A stretch of DNA of 46,405 nucleotides from Planctomycetota bacterium (GCA_016794425.1 JAEUHR010000001.1:1-46405), one strand, 5' to 3'; positions 17,196 to 26,729 are shown, numbered from the stretch's first letter. Notes: generated from the sequence alone by a model not told the origin. Numbers and translations: made by a program.

Positions 17196-18917
17196 ATGCA
17201 ACGACTCTCCACCCTGCTCCTCCCGACCCTGCTGCTCGCGCCGTTCGCGGCGGCCCAGAAGGTCACCGAAGTCGAGCCGAACGACACGCCGGCGACGGCG
17301 ATGCCGATCCTGCCCGGCCAACACATCGCGGCCACCTACACCGCCGCCGCGCCGACCGACGACGACTGGTTCTCGTTCACGCTGGCAGCTCCCGGCCAGG
17401 TCCACCTGCAGGCCAGCGCCGGCGGCACGCTGTCGCTCGGCCTGTCGCGCGACAACCGCATCGCGATCTACGACGCTGGCGGCACGACGCGCCTGGCGTG
17501 GAACGACGGTTCGGTCGGCACGATGGCGAGTTGCGGCGTCACGCTGCCGGCCGGCTCCTACACGGCGGTCGTCAACCTGAAGAGCGGCGCGGTCGCCGAC
17601 TACGGCCTCGACTTCTACGTGCTGCCGGTCACGCCGATCGACACGGTCGAAGGACCCGAGCCCAACGACTCGACCGGCACACCGACGGCGTTCACGCTCG
17701 GCGACGTCATCGAAGGCGAACTCACTTCGGCCGCCGACGTCGACTTCTGGCAGTTCACGCTGACCGGCCGCGGCTACGTCGTCGCCGCGACCTACGACGA
17801 CGGCGGCGTGCCGCAGCTCGACAACCTCGCGCTGCGCTTCCACCAGGAGACCGCGCCCGGCGTCTGGACGCCACTCGGCACCGGCGTGGCCACCAATGCG
17901 GCCAGCCACCGCGTGACGACGCTGGCGCACCCGAACCTGCTGAGCGCCGGCACCTACGCGATCGCGGTCACCGCCGGCTCGGCGACCGCCGGTTCGCTGG
18001 CGTGGGACTACGTCAAGACCGGCAAGTACAGCCTGCGCACCAACCTGGTCGACCTGCAGGGCACGTCGACGATCCCCGAAGGACCCGAGCCCAACGACAA
18101 CACCGCGACGCCTGCCGGCGCGTTCAACCTCGGCGACGATCTGCTCGGCTCGACCACCGGCAGCACCGGCAACGGCATCGACTGGTACCTGTTCGCGATC
18201 ACCGCGCCGACGACGATCGTCGCGATGGCCGAAGGCGTGGCGCCGACGCCGCTCGCAGGCTCGTCGCTGCGGCTGTGGGACTCGACCGGCACGGTGTCGC
18301 TGGCGTCCGCATCGGGCAGCTCGAGCTCCCACGCGCGCCTCGTCTTCACGATCGAACGCGCCGGCCTCTACTTCCTGCAGATCTCCGGGCCGACGACGAT
18401 GGTGAGCGGCGACTACCTGCTGCACACCGGCGGCTGCCCGCCGATCTACGTCAGCAGCTCGACGCGGCAGGAACCGGCGTCGACGAACGGGTGCATCGGT
18501 TCGAACAGCCTGCGCCCTCTGCTCGGCAACCTCAACGGTGAGACGCCGGCGTTCGGCTCGACGTTCCTGACGCGCATCGAACGCACGATCCCGAACTCGT
18601 TCGCGGCCGCGTTCCTCGGCTTCTCGAACACGCTCGCGCTCGGTGCGATCCCGCTGCCGATCACGCTCGACTTCGGGCTGCCCGACTCGCTCGGCAACCC
18701 GACGCCGTGTGCAGCTCGCGTCGATCCGGTGGTCTGGGTGCTCGTGCTGACCGACGCCGCCGGCAATGGCGAGTACTCGTTCCAGTTCCCGTACGTGACC
18801 GGCGACATCGGCCTGAAGATCTTCCAGCAGGCGCTGTGCTTCGATCCGACGCTGAACGGCTTCGGGTTCTCGGTCACGAACGACGCCAGCTACGTGCTCG
18901 GCGACCGCCCGTTCTGA
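17196..18917 (+). CDS. Exported PPC-domain protein with lineage-type C-terminal module
   Basis: Exported protein of 573 residues with a clear signal peptide (LLLPTLLLAPFAAAQ). EPND-type PPC domains start at residues 27, 155 and 298, matching the preceding gene. From about residue 430 there is an extra module, starting GCIGSNSLRPLLGNLNG and containing TIPNSFAAAFLGFSNT. It matches the C-terminus of the two ELWxxDGT proteins at 23635 and 26730. It is 25 bases downstream of its paralog, so the pair is probably cotranscribed after a tandem duplication. It converges with the RlmN-like gene 12 bases away. Function unknown; likely surface-exposed. Confidence 0.82.
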   Translation: MQRLSTLLLPTLLLAPFAAAQKVTEVEPNDTPATAMPILPGQHIAATYTAAAPTDDDWFSFTLAAPGQVHLQASAGGTLSLGLSRDNRIAIYDAGGTTRLAWNDGSVGTMASCGVTLPAGSYTAVVNLKSGAVADYGLDFYVLPVTPIDTVEGPEPNDSTGTPTAFTLGDVIEGELTSAADVDFWQFTLTGRGYVVAATYDDGGVPQLDNLALRFHQETAPGVWTPLGTGVATNAASHRVTTLAHPNLLSAGTYAIAVTAGSATAGSLAWDYVKTGKYSLRTNLVDLQGTSTIPEGPEPNDNTATPAGAFNLGDDLLGSTTGSTGNGIDWYLFAITAPTTIVAMAEGVAPTPLAGSSLRLWDSTGTVSLASASGSSSSHARLVFTIERAGLYFLQISGPTTMVSGDYLLHTGGCPPIYVSSSTRQEPASTNGCIGSNSLRPLLGNLNGETPAFGSTFLTRIERTIPNSFAAAFLGFSNTLALGAIPLPITLDFGLPDSLGNPTPCAARVDPVVWVLVLTDAAGNGEYSFQFPYVTGDIGLKIFQQALCFDPTLNGFGFSVTNDASYVLGDRPF

Positions 18918-18929
18918 TCCGCGTCGCGG

Positions 18930-19967
18930 TCACCGCCCGGCGCGATCGCGCAGGCGCAGCTGGCCACAGGCAGCCTGCGCGTCCGGGCCCGACGAATCGC
19001 GGATCGTCGCCAGGATGCCGCGCGCCTTCACGGCGCGCACCATCGCGACGATCCGGTCGCGCGGCGGCGCCGCGAACGGCAGCCCGTCGACCGGGTTGTA
19101 GACGATGAAGTTCACGTAGCCGCGCACGTCCCGCAGCAGCTCGCACAGCTGGTCGACGTCGCGCTCGCCGTCGTTGACGCCGTCGAGCAGTGTCCACTCG
19201 AACTGCACCGGCGTGCCGACGTCGCGGCCGTACGCGTCGGCCGCGGCGACGATGTCGCGCAGCGGGTCCTTGTGCGCGTTCGGCAACAGTTCGCGGCGCC
19301 GCGATTCGTCGGCCGTGTGCAGCGACAGCGCCAGGCACGGCCGCACCGGGAAGCTGCGCATGCGTTCGAGCGCGCGCACGCCGCCGACCGTCGAGAACGT
19401 CTGCCGGCGCGGCGAGATCAGCACCTCGTGCCGGATCCGGCCGACCGCCGCCATCACGTTGTCGAGGTTGTGCGACGGCTCGCCCATGCCCATGAACACG
19501 ACGCGGTCGATGCGCATCACGCGCCGCGCGTGCACGACCTGCTCGACGATCTCGTCGCTCGACAGGTGCCGCTCGACGCCGAACAGGCCCGACGCGCAGA
19601 AGCGGCAGCCGACCGCGCACCCGACCTGCGTCGACACGCAGCAGGCGCCGACCGGCATCGCCACGGTCTCGACCTTCTTGCCGTCGTGCAGACCGAGCAG
19701 CAGCTTGACCGTGCCGTCGGCCGCGCGGACCTCGTCGACGACGCGCGTCGCGAGGCCGTTCGCGAGCCACTCGCGCAGCGCGACCGCCTCGGTGGCGGTG
19801 AGGCGCAGACCCTGCTTGTCGAACTGGGCCGGTTCCGGCGTGCCGCCCGCGGCGACGATGCGCCGCGCCAACAGGGCCTTCGCCGACGGCAACACGTGGC
19901 CGAGGCCCGACAGGCCGGGCGGCGGCGGCGGAACGGCGATCGGCGGGGACGGGTCGGCGGCGGCCAT
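18930..19967 (-). CDS. rlmN: RlmN-like radical SAM rRNA/tRNA methyltransferase
   Basis: Enzyme of 345 residues. RlmN methylates C2 of an adenosine in 23S rRNA and in some tRNAs through a methyl-cysteine intermediate. The cluster motif is C117, C121, C124 in QVGCAVGCRFCASG, with the family-typical CCVSTQ just before it. VFMGMGEPSHNLDNV is the GGEP-like SAM motif, and the catalytic C-terminal cysteine is C334 in AACGQL. The N-terminal accessory region is short and starts with a Pro-rich stretch, so a related RlmN/Cfr-like specificity is possible. ATG 19967 is preferred over 20045 because a TAGCAT hexamer lies between them (19995-19990). It is last in a likely operon with the carboxylase genes. 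Confidence 0.86.
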   Translation of the reverse strand: MAAADPSPPIAVPPPPPGLSGLGHVLPSAKALLARRIVAAGGTPEPAQFDKQGLRLTATEAVALREWLANGLATRVVDEVRAADGTVKLLLGLHDGKKVETVAMPVGACCVSTQVGCAVGCRFCASGLFGVERHLSSDEIVEQVVHARRVMRIDRVVFMGMGEPSHNLDNVMAAVGRIRHEVLISPRRQTFSTVGGVRALERMRSFPVRPCLALSLHTADESRRRELLPNAHKDPLRDIVAAADAYGRDVGTPVQFEWTLLDGVNDGERDVDQLCELLRDVRGYVNFIVYNPVDGLPFAAPPRDRIVAMVRAVKARGILATIRDSSGPDAQAACGQLRLRDRAGR

Positions 19968-19989
19968 GGGACCGGGAACAGGGGCGCGG

Positions 19990-19995
19990 ATGCTA
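19990..19995 (-). promoter_or_regulatory. Putative -10 element TAGCAT for the RlmN-like gene
   Basis: TAGCAT on the minus strand ends 22 bases before the ATG at 19967. It favours that start over the one at 20045. Confidence 0.3.
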
Positions 19996-20072
19996 CCGGA
20001 CCAGCGGCGCGGCCGGTCACGTTCGCGACGGCAATACTCGAACATGGCGTCGCTGCGCGCCGGCTGATCCGG

Positions 20073-20582
20073 TCACGCTTTCGCTTCGACGACGGCGAGC
20101 ACGGCGCCCTGGTCGACGGTGCCGCCCTTCTTCGCGGCGACGCTCTGCACGACCCCGGCGACGCCGGCCGTGAGCTTGTGCTCCATCTTCATCGCCGACA
20201 CGACGACCAGCGTCTGGTCGGCCGCGACGGTGTCGCCGACCTTGCACAACACGTCCATCACGGTGCCGGTCATCGGCGCGCGCACGGTGCCGTCGGCGCC
20301 GGCACCGCCGGTGCCCTTGCGGCCGGCCGGCGCCGTCAGCGTGTGCGTGCGGCCGAGCACCCGCACCATGAAGTCCTTGCCCGCGGCGGCGCCGTAGGCG
20401 ACGAACGAGCGCTCGAACTCCTGGCCCTTCGGCGCGAGCTTCACGCCGCCGTCACCGAGCGCCTGTGCCGAGAACTCGTAGACGCGGTCGCCGACGCGCA
20501 CGCGCCAGCGATCGCCGTCGAGCGGTTCGGCCACGACCGCGACCGGCTTGCCGTCGCGCACGTACTCCTTGCGCACCTTCAT
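20073..20582 (-). CDS. Biotin carboxyl carrier protein of an acyl-CoA carboxylase
   Basis: Protein of 169 residues that would carry biotin between carboxylase and carboxyltransferase sites. The C-terminal half is a biotinyl domain with the attachment motif AMKME; Lys132 is the biotinylated residue. It is preceded by PMTGTVMDVLCKVGD. The first 80 residues (KEYVRDGKPVAVVAEPLDGD and following) resemble the linker domain of the propionyl/methylcrotonyl-CoA carboxylase alpha chain. The ATG overlaps the stop of the biotin carboxylase gene by four bases (ATGA), so the two are translationally coupled halves of what is often one alpha chain. No carboxyltransferase (beta) gene lies in the window. Confidence 0.9.
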   Translation of the reverse strand: MKVRKEYVRDGKPVAVVAEPLDGDRWRVRVGDRVYEFSAQALGDGGVKLAPKGQEFERSFVAYGAAAGKDFMVRVLGRTHTLTAPAGRKGTGGAGADGTVRAPMTGTVMDVLCKVGDTVAADQTLVVVSAMKMEHKLTAGVAGVVQSVAAKKGGTVDQGAVLAVVEAKA

Positions 20583-22117
20583 CGGGAACCCTCGAACAGG
20601 CGGAAGCCGGCCAGATCGCTCCACACCGCGGTCGAACCGCCGCTGGCCGCGGCACCGTTCGTTCCGCCGCCGGCACCACCGCTGCGCGGCGCCACCGCCT
20701 GGCACAACACGGCGGCCGCCAGCGCCAGATCCTCGGGTCCGTCCTGCGGCCCTGCGGCCAGCTCGGGCCGCAGCTTCAGCATGTCGGTGCGCAGCCGCGC
20801 GTTGCGGAACGCGGTGTCGTCGACGATGCGGCGCAGGAAGTCGACGTTGGTCGGGATGCCGAGGTAGGCCGTGTCGCGCAGCGCCTGGCTGAGCCGCGCA
20901 CAGGCGCTGGCCCGGTCCGGCGCCCACACGATCAGCTTCGCCAGCATCGAGTCGTAGAACGGCGGCACTTCCCAGCCGGTGTAGACGCCGCTGTCGACGC
21001 GGATGCCCGGCCCCTCGGGTTCGCGCACGAGGCGCAACAGCCCGGCGGCCGGGATGTAGCCGCTCTCCGGCGATTCGGCGCACAGCCGCGCTTCGATCGC
21101 GTGGCCGCGCGGCCGCAGGTCCTTGCCGGCCAGCAGCTGCTCGAGGCGGCCGCCGGCGGCGACGTGCACCTGCAGGTGCACGAGATCGACGCCGGTCACC
21201 AGCTCGGTCACCGGGTGCTCGACCTGCAACCGCGTGTTGACCTCGAGGAAGTAGAAGCGGCCCTGCTCGTCGAGCAGGAACTCCGCGGTGCCGGCGTTGT
21301 CGTAGCCCACGCGCCTGGCCAGCGCGACCGCGCATTCACCCATGCGGCGGCGCAGGTCCTCGTCGACGACCGCCGACGGCGCTTCCTCGAGCACCTTCTG
21401 GTGGCGGCGTTGCACCGAGCACTCGCGCTCGTGCAGCGACACGACGTGGCCGTGGCGGTCGCCGATCAGCTGGATCTCGATGTGCCGCGCCGGGAACACG
21501 GCGCGCTCGAGGATCATGCGGTCGTCGCCGAACGACGCCTTCGCCTCGCGGCGGCCGGCCGCCAGCGCCTCGGCGAGGTCCTGTTCGCGTTCGACCAGCC
21601 GCATGCCGCGGCCGCCGCCACCGGCGCTGGCCTTGACCATCACCGGCATGCCGATCTTCTTCGCGACCTCGATCAGACCCTGGTCACCGACGTCCTGTTC
21701 GGTGCCGGGGATCACCGGCACACCGGCCGCGATCGCCTCCTCGCGCGCGGCCTTCTTGCCGCCGAGCCGGTCCATCGCTTCGGCGTTGGGGCCGATGAAG
21801 ACGAGCCCGGCGTCGCGCACCGCGCGCACGAACGAACTGTTCTCGCTGAGGAAGCCGTAGCCGGGGTGGATCGCCTCGGCGCCACTGCGGCGCGCGGCGG
21901 CGAGGATCTTGCCGACATCGAGGTAGCTCTCGGCAGCGGTGTTGCCGCCGAGCGGCACCGCGTGGTCGGCGTGCAGCACGTGCGCGCAGCGCGCGTCGAC
22001 GTCGCTGTGCACGGCGACCGACTCGATGCCGAGTTCGCGCAGACCGCGCGCGACGCGCAGCGCGATCTCGCCGCGGTTGGCGATCAGCACGCGGCGGAAG
22101 GGAGGATTCGAGGCCAT
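20579..22117 (-). CDS. Biotin carboxylase subunit of an acyl-CoA carboxylase
   Basis: Enzyme of 512 residues that carboxylates biotin using ATP and bicarbonate. N-terminal domain: VLIANRGEIALRVARGLRELG. ATP-grasp domain: glycine-rich loop KASAGGGGRGMR (162-173), HIEIQLIGD (212-220), ECSVQRRHQK (232-241), and the catalytic block EVNTRLQVEHPVTE (292-305). The biotin-carboxylase C-terminal domain follows with GHAIEARLCAE. The last 50 residues are a Gly/Ala-rich extension. Length and sequence resemble the N-terminal two thirds of propionyl-, methylcrotonyl- or geranyl-CoA carboxylase alpha chains; which acyl-CoA is used cannot be told without the beta subunit. ATG 22117 precedes the standard N-terminus. 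Confidence 0.93.
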   Translation of the reverse strand: MASNPPFRRVLIANRGEIALRVARGLRELGIESVAVHSDVDARCAHVLHADHAVPLGGNTAAESYLDVGKILAAARRSGAEAIHPGYGFLSENSSFVRAVRDAGLVFIGPNAEAMDRLGGKKAAREEAIAAGVPVIPGTEQDVGDQGLIEVAKKIGMPVMVKASAGGGGRGMRLVEREQDLAEALAAGRREAKASFGDDRMILERAVFPARHIEIQLIGDRHGHVVSLHERECSVQRRHQKVLEEAPSAVVDEDLRRRMGECAVALARRVGYDNAGTAEFLLDEQGRFYFLEVNTRLQVEHPVTELVTGVDLVHLQVHVAAGGRLEQLLAGKDLRPRGHAIEARLCAESPESGYIPAAGLLRLVREPEGPGIRVDSGVYTGWEVPPFYDSMLAKLIVWAPDRASACARLSQALRDTAYLGIPTNVDFLRRIVDDTAFRNARLRTDMLKLRPELAAGPQDGPEDLALAAAVLCQAVAPRSGGAGGGTNGAAASGGSTAVWSDLAGFRLFEGSR

Positions 22118-22131
22118 GGGAACGGGCGCGC

Positions 22132-22137
22132 ACCATA
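22132..22137 (-). promoter_or_regulatory. Putative -10 element TATGGT for carboxylase operon
   Basis: TATGGT on the minus strand ends 14 bases before the ATG of the biotin carboxylase gene, implying a very short leader. Confidence 0.3.
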
Positions 22138-22243
22138 CCGGTCGCGGTCGCCGGCGGCGAACCACACGCCGCGGCGCCGGCGGAAAGCGTGGCACCGGCC
22201 GCACGGTGCGGGCGCCTTGCGGGCTTCGAGAGAACCAGACCCC

Positions 22244-23626
22244 ATGAACCCACTCCGCTCCCCGTTCCTGTTCGTCCTCACCACCGTGTCCGCCGCGACT
22301 GCCGTCGCCCAGGACTGGTACTTCGAACCGCAGAACGCGCCGCCACCCGCGCGCCGGTTCCACGCGCTGGCCCACGTCGGCGGCGCCGAGGTGCTGTTCG
22401 GCGGCGTGCACGAACCGTCCGGCCTCGTGCACGGTGACACGTGGCGCTACGACGGCGTCGCCTGGACGCCGCTGCCGATCGCCGGGCCCGGCGCGCGCCA
22501 GCGCTTCGCTTCCTGCGTCGATCCGGTGCAGGACGTGCTGCTGGTGTTCGGCGGCGCCGACGCGAACGGCCAGCCGCTCGGCGACACCTGGCGCTTCGAC
22601 GGCGCCGCGTGGCAGCTCGTGCCGACCGCCCACGCCCCGAGCGCGAGGCTCGGCGCGGCGATGGCGTTCGATGCGCTGCGCGGCCGCGCCGTGCTGTTCG
22701 GCGGCGGCAGCGATGCCGACACGCCGACCGCCGAGACCTGGGAATTCGACGGCGTCGACTGGACGCAGCGCGTGGCCACGAACGCTCCGGCCGCGCGGCA
22801 GGGCCACGCGATGGCATTCGACACCGCGCGCGGCGTGTCGCTGCTGTTCGGCGGCTTCGCGCCCGGCCAGGGCGGCTTCACCGCCGACACGTGGCAGTGG
22901 GACGGCACGACGTGGGCGCCGGTCAACGGCAGCGTGCAGCCGCCGGCGTTGGCGTTCCCGTCGCTGGCCTTCTTCGAGCCGCACGGCGTCGCGGTGCTGA
23001 CCGGCGGCAACGGCGCCGCCAGCCAGCTGCTGGCGACCTGGATCCACGACGGCACCGCCTGGCAGCCCGGCCCGCCGGCACCGGCCGGCCTGACGAGCCG
23101 CCAGGGCCACGCGACCACCTACGACCGGCAACGCGAGATGGTCGTGCTGTTCGGCGGCGCCCGCATCGCGCTCGGCGGCGCCGTGCCCGATGCGCAGACC
23201 TGGGAACTCGCGGTGCGCGCCGACTTCGTGCCGACCGGCAGCGGCTGCGCGTTCGCCGGCGGTGTGCCGGTGCTCGACACGGTCGGTGGTGCGCGGCCGC
23301 AGCTCGGCACGGCGCTGCCGCTGCGCGTCGCGCCGGCCGGCGACCTGGCGTTGTTCGTCGCCGGCAGCAGCGACCTCGACTACCTCGGCCAGCCGTTGCC
23401 GCTCGAACTGACCGCGCTCGGACTGCCGGGCTGCCACCTCGCGACCAGCATCGAGTGGAGCACGTTCGTGGTGCCGGTCGGCGGCGCCGCGACCACCACG
23501 ATCGACGTGCCGCTGCAGCGCGCGCTGCTCGGCACGACGTTCTTCGTGCAGGCGCTGGCGATCGACGGTGGTGCGGTCGTGCCGGGGGCCGTGTCCAACG
23601 CCGCGCGCGCGACGATCGGCAACTGA
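22244..23626 (+). CDS. Secreted Kelch-repeat (beta-propeller) protein
   Basis: Exported protein of 460 residues with a signal peptide (FLFVLTTVSAATAVAQ). Six to seven Kelch-type repeats follow, each with a hydrophobic strand ending in GG, a gap, then DTWxxDGxxW: LFGGVHEP...DTWRYDGVAW, VFGGADANGQPLGDTWRF, LFGGGSDAD...TWEFDGVDW, LFGGFAP...DTWQWDGTTW and so on. These normally close into a propeller. After about residue 330 comes a beta module starting GSGCAFAGGVPVLDTVGG and ending NAARATIGN, which belongs to the shared C-terminal type of the secreted proteins here. Faces the ELWxxDGT gene with only eight bases between the stops. Ligand unknown. Confidence 0.82.
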   Translation: MNPLRSPFLFVLTTVSAATAVAQDWYFEPQNAPPPARRFHALAHVGGAEVLFGGVHEPSGLVHGDTWRYDGVAWTPLPIAGPGARQRFASCVDPVQDVLLVFGGADANGQPLGDTWRFDGAAWQLVPTAHAPSARLGAAMAFDALRGRAVLFGGGSDADTPTAETWEFDGVDWTQRVATNAPAARQGHAMAFDTARGVSLLFGGFAPGQGGFTADTWQWDGTTWAPVNGSVQPPALAFPSLAFFEPHGVAVLTGGNGAASQLLATWIHDGTAWQPGPPAPAGLTSRQGHATTYDRQREMVVLFGGARIALGGAVPDAQTWELAVRADFVPTGSGCAFAGGVPVLDTVGGARPQLGTALPLRVAPAGDLALFVAGSSDLDYLGQPLPLELTALGLPGCHLATSIEWSTFVVPVGGAATTTIDVPLQRALLGTTFFVQALAIDGGAVVPGAVSNAARATIGN

Positions 23627-23634
23627 CGCCGGCG

Positions 23635-26600
23635 TCAGCTGCCGAGCTGCAGCCTCAGACCGTCGCTGAGCGTCAGGAAGCCGAGCACGGTGCCGAGCGG
23701 GTCGACGACGCCGTACTGGAAGAACAGATCGTCGCCGAGCATCGTCGGATCGAGCGGCACCGGGAACGGGCCGAACGCGGTGCCGGCGGCGTCAGTCAGC
23801 GGGTTCGACCAGATCGTGAACGGCAGGTTCACCAGCAGGTGGCAGCCGTCGAACAACACGTCGATCGCCGCGAACGACGCCGTCAGCAGCGTGATCGAGT
23901 TCGGCATCGCCTGCGTCAGGGTGATCGCGAAGCCGCCGTTGCCGAGCCACGGCGCGCCGTTCGCGCCGATGCGCGGCGCCCCGTTCGAACCGGTGCACGC
24001 GACGCCGTACGGCCGCGCCACGGCCAGCGCCGACGCCTCGGCGTCCAGCACCCACGGCTCGAAGCCGGTGGTGCCGTCGCTGCCGGAGAAGAACAGCCGC
24101 TCGCCGGTGGCGAAGAACGTCTGCGCGGCCGCGAAGCCGAGGCCGCTGCCCGGCGTGCCGAAGTTCGACACGCGCCGCGTGCCGGCCGCGGCACCGTCGG
24201 TCACCCAGAACTGCAGGCCGCGGTCGTGTTCGCCGACCGCGAAGAACAGCTGCGTGCCGTCGAACACCGGCACCAGCGTGCCGGGCACCGGCCCGCTGCG
24301 CTGGCCCGGCACGACGTCCGCCACCCGCAGCGTGCCCGCGGCGGTGCCGTCGCTGTGCCAGACCTCCTTGCCGAACCCGGCCCGGTCGTCGTGCAGGAAG
24401 AACAGTCCGCCGCGCGTGCCGCGCAGATCCGAGTAGGCGGTCGTGCGGCCGAACGCCGTCGTGGTCACCGGCGCGACCGCCAGCGCGGCGTCGCAGACGT
24501 GCAGTTCGCGCTGGCCGGCGACGCTGGCCGTGAAGAACAGCCGGTCACCGGCGACCGTCAGCTGCTGCGGCGCGGAGCCTGCGCTACCGGCCGCGAGGTC
24601 GGCGACCCGCTGCGTGTTCGCCGGCGTGCCGTCGCTGCGCCACAGCTCGGTGCCGGCGACGGCGTCGGTCGCGGCGAACCAGAGCCAGCCGTTCCACGCC
24701 ACCAGCCACGCCGGCGCACTGCCGGTCGGGCCCGGCTCGAGGTCGGCGACCAGGTGCGTGCCGGCAGCGGTGCCGTCGGTGACCCACGGCTCGAAGCCGT
24801 GCACACCGTCGTCGGCGACGAAGAACACCGCGCCGCCGACGACCGTGAACAGCGCACTCGACGAGCCGAACGCCGGCGCGGTGGCGTGGATCTCCAGCAG
24901 TTCGAACGTGCCCGCCGGCGTGCCGTCGCTGACCCAGAGCTCGCGGTCAACGGCGGTCTCGGCGGTGAACAGCACGCCAGTGCCGAACGCCACCAGGTCG
25001 CGCGGCGTCGGTCCCGGCAGCCCGAACGTCAGCTGCGTCGTCGCGGTGCCGTCGGTGACGAACAGCTGCCGCCCGCCGCCGGCATCTTGCGCGGCGAAGA
25101 ACACGCGGTTGCCGACACCGACCGCGGCCGTGGTGTTGGAGCCGTTGGTGCCCGGCACGAGGTCGGCGATCGGCACCGTGGTCGCGGCCGTGCCGCCGGT
25201 GCGGAACGGCTCCTGGCCCAGGCCTTCGCCGCCGGCGGCGAAGAAGACGTCGCTGCCGAGGTTCGCCCACGTGCCGGGATGCGCGTCGGCCTGTGTCGTC
25301 GCGACGTCGCGCAGCAGCACCGTCGTGCCGGTCACGGCATCGCGGAAGTGCGGCTCGGCCGCGCCGCCGATCGCCGCGCTCAGCAGCGCCCCGCCCAGGA
25401 ACGCCGTGATCGCGCGCGGGTCGGCGCCGGTGAGCCCGGGCTGCAGATCCGCGAGCAGCGTGGTGCCGGCCGGCGTGCCGTCGGTGCGCCACAGCTCGCG
25501 GCCGATGCCGCTGCCGTCGGCCGCGAACCACAGGTCGCTGCCGACCGCCGCGAAGCCCGCCGGGTTCGAGCTGCTCGACCCCGGCAGCAGATCGCCGAGC
25601 GCGTAGGTGCCGGGCGCGGTGCCGTCGCTGCGCCACGGTTCGCGGCCGCCGCTCGACGTGGTCGCCGCGAACACCACCGCGCCGCCGAGCAGCGCGAACT
25701 CGGCCGGCGAGCTGCCCGGCGTGCCGGGGTTGACGTCGAGCACCAGCGCCGTGCCGGCCGGCGTGCCGTCGGTGCGGAACAGTTCGCGCCCGCCCGTCGC
25801 ACCGTCCGCCGCGAACAGCACCTGGCTGCCGAGCACCGTGAAGTCGGCCGGCGACGACGACAGGCTGCCGGGCCGCAGGTCCGCCAGCAGCACGGTGCCG
25901 GCCGGCGTTCCGTCGCTGGCGTACGGCTCGGTGCCGACGCCGGCGTTGGCCGCGAACACGACGCCGGACCCGAACGCTGCCAGCGCCGTGAACGCCGTCG
26001 AGGCGCTGCCGGGCGTCAGGTCGGCGACGCGCTGCGTGTTGGCCAGCGTGCCGTCGGTGCGCCACAGCTCGGTGCCGGTCGCGCCGTCGTTGGCGGTGAA
26101 CCACAGCCAGCCGCCGGCGACCGTGAACCGCGACGGGAACGAGCTGCCGCTGCCCGGAGCCAGGTCGGCGAAGCGCGCCGTGCCGAGCGTGGTGCCGTCA
26201 CTGCGCCACAGTTCGGCGCCGCTGACGCCGTCGTCGGCCGCGAACCACACCTGGCCGCCGAACAGCGTCGTGTTCGCCGGATTGCCCGACGACTCGCCGG
26301 GCCAGGTGTCGCACAGGAGCTGCGTGCCGGCCAGCGTGCCGTCGGTGCGCCACAGCTCGCGGCCGAAGCCCGGCACGGTGGCCGCGAACAACCAGACGCC
26401 GCCGAACGCGACCAGCGCCGACGGACTCGCGTTGCCGGCCGGCATCAGGTCGGCGAGCTGGCGCGTGCCGGGCGACGTGCCGTCGGTCACCCACGCCTCG
26501 ATGCCGAACACGTTGTTGGCGGCGAACAGCGCCTGGCCGCCCAGGGGCACGAAGCGGCTGACGTTGCCGGAGAACTGCGTCGACGTCGTCGTGACGAGGT

Positions 26601-26667
26601 CGCCGAGTGCGGCCTGGGCGGTCGCGGTGGCGGCGAGGAACAGGAACGGCAGGCTGCGGATCGGCAT
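23635..26667 (-). CDS. Giant ELWxxDGT-repeat secreted protein, copy 1
   Basis: Exported protein of 1010 residues: signal peptide (SLPFLFLAATATAQA), then about 18 repeats of roughly 48 residues. Each repeat is marked by a G-x-ELW-x-x-DGT motif such as GRELWRTDGTLAGTQ, GTELWRTDGTLANTQ and GFEPWVTDGTAAGTH. Each repeat also has a W/V-F-A-A strand (WFAADD, VFAAT). Repeats 9, 11, 15 and 18 are degenerate. The family is predicted to form beta-propellers; its function is not known. The C-terminal 120 residues are the shared module with GSNGAPRIGANGAPWLGNG and QAMPNSITLL. Copy 2 lies directly upstream on the same strand, 62 bases away. ATG 26667 gives the signal peptide; no ribosome site is seen. Confidence 0.88.
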   Translation of the reverse strand: MPIRSLPFLFLAATATAQAALGDLVTTTSTQFSGNVSRFVPLGGQALFAANNVFGIEAWVTDGTSPGTRQLADLMPAGNASPSALVAFGGVWLFAATVPGFGRELWRTDGTLAGTQLLCDTWPGESSGNPANTTLFGGQVWFAADDGVSGAELWRSDGTTLGTARFADLAPGSGSSFPSRFTVAGGWLWFTANDGATGTELWRTDGTLANTQRVADLTPGSASTAFTALAAFGSGVVFAANAGVGTEPYASDGTPAGTVLLADLRPGSLSSSPADFTVLGSQVLFAADGATGGRELFRTDGTPAGTALVLDVNPGTPGSSPAEFALLGGAVVFAATTSSGGREPWRSDGTAPGTYALGDLLPGSSSSNPAGFAAVGSDLWFAADGSGIGRELWRTDGTPAGTTLLADLQPGLTGADPRAITAFLGGALLSAAIGGAAEPHFRDAVTGTTVLLRDVATTQADAHPGTWANLGSDVFFAAGGEGLGQEPFRTGGTAATTVPIADLVPGTNGSNTTAAVGVGNRVFFAAQDAGGGRQLFVTDGTATTQLTFGLPGPTPRDLVAFGTGVLFTAETAVDRELWVSDGTPAGTFELLEIHATAPAFGSSSALFTVVGGAVFFVADDGVHGFEPWVTDGTAAGTHLVADLEPGPTGSAPAWLVAWNGWLWFAATDAVAGTELWRSDGTPANTQRVADLAAGSAGSAPQQLTVAGDRLFFTASVAGQRELHVCDAALAVAPVTTTAFGRTTAYSDLRGTRGGLFFLHDDRAGFGKEVWHSDGTAAGTLRVADVVPGQRSGPVPGTLVPVFDGTQLFFAVGEHDRGLQFWVTDGAAAGTRRVSNFGTPGSGLGFAAAQTFFATGERLFFSGSDGTTGFEPWVLDAEASALAVARPYGVACTGSNGAPRIGANGAPWLGNGGFAITLTQAMPNSITLLTASFAAIDVLFDGCHLLVNLPFTIWSNPLTDAAGTAFGPFPVPLDPTMLGDDLFFQYGVVDPLGTVLGFLTLSDGLRLQLGS

Positions 26668-26729
26668 CGTGGGATCGGGGTGTGGGACACCACCAACACG
26701 CACTCCGACCGCCGCGGCCGTCAGGTTCG

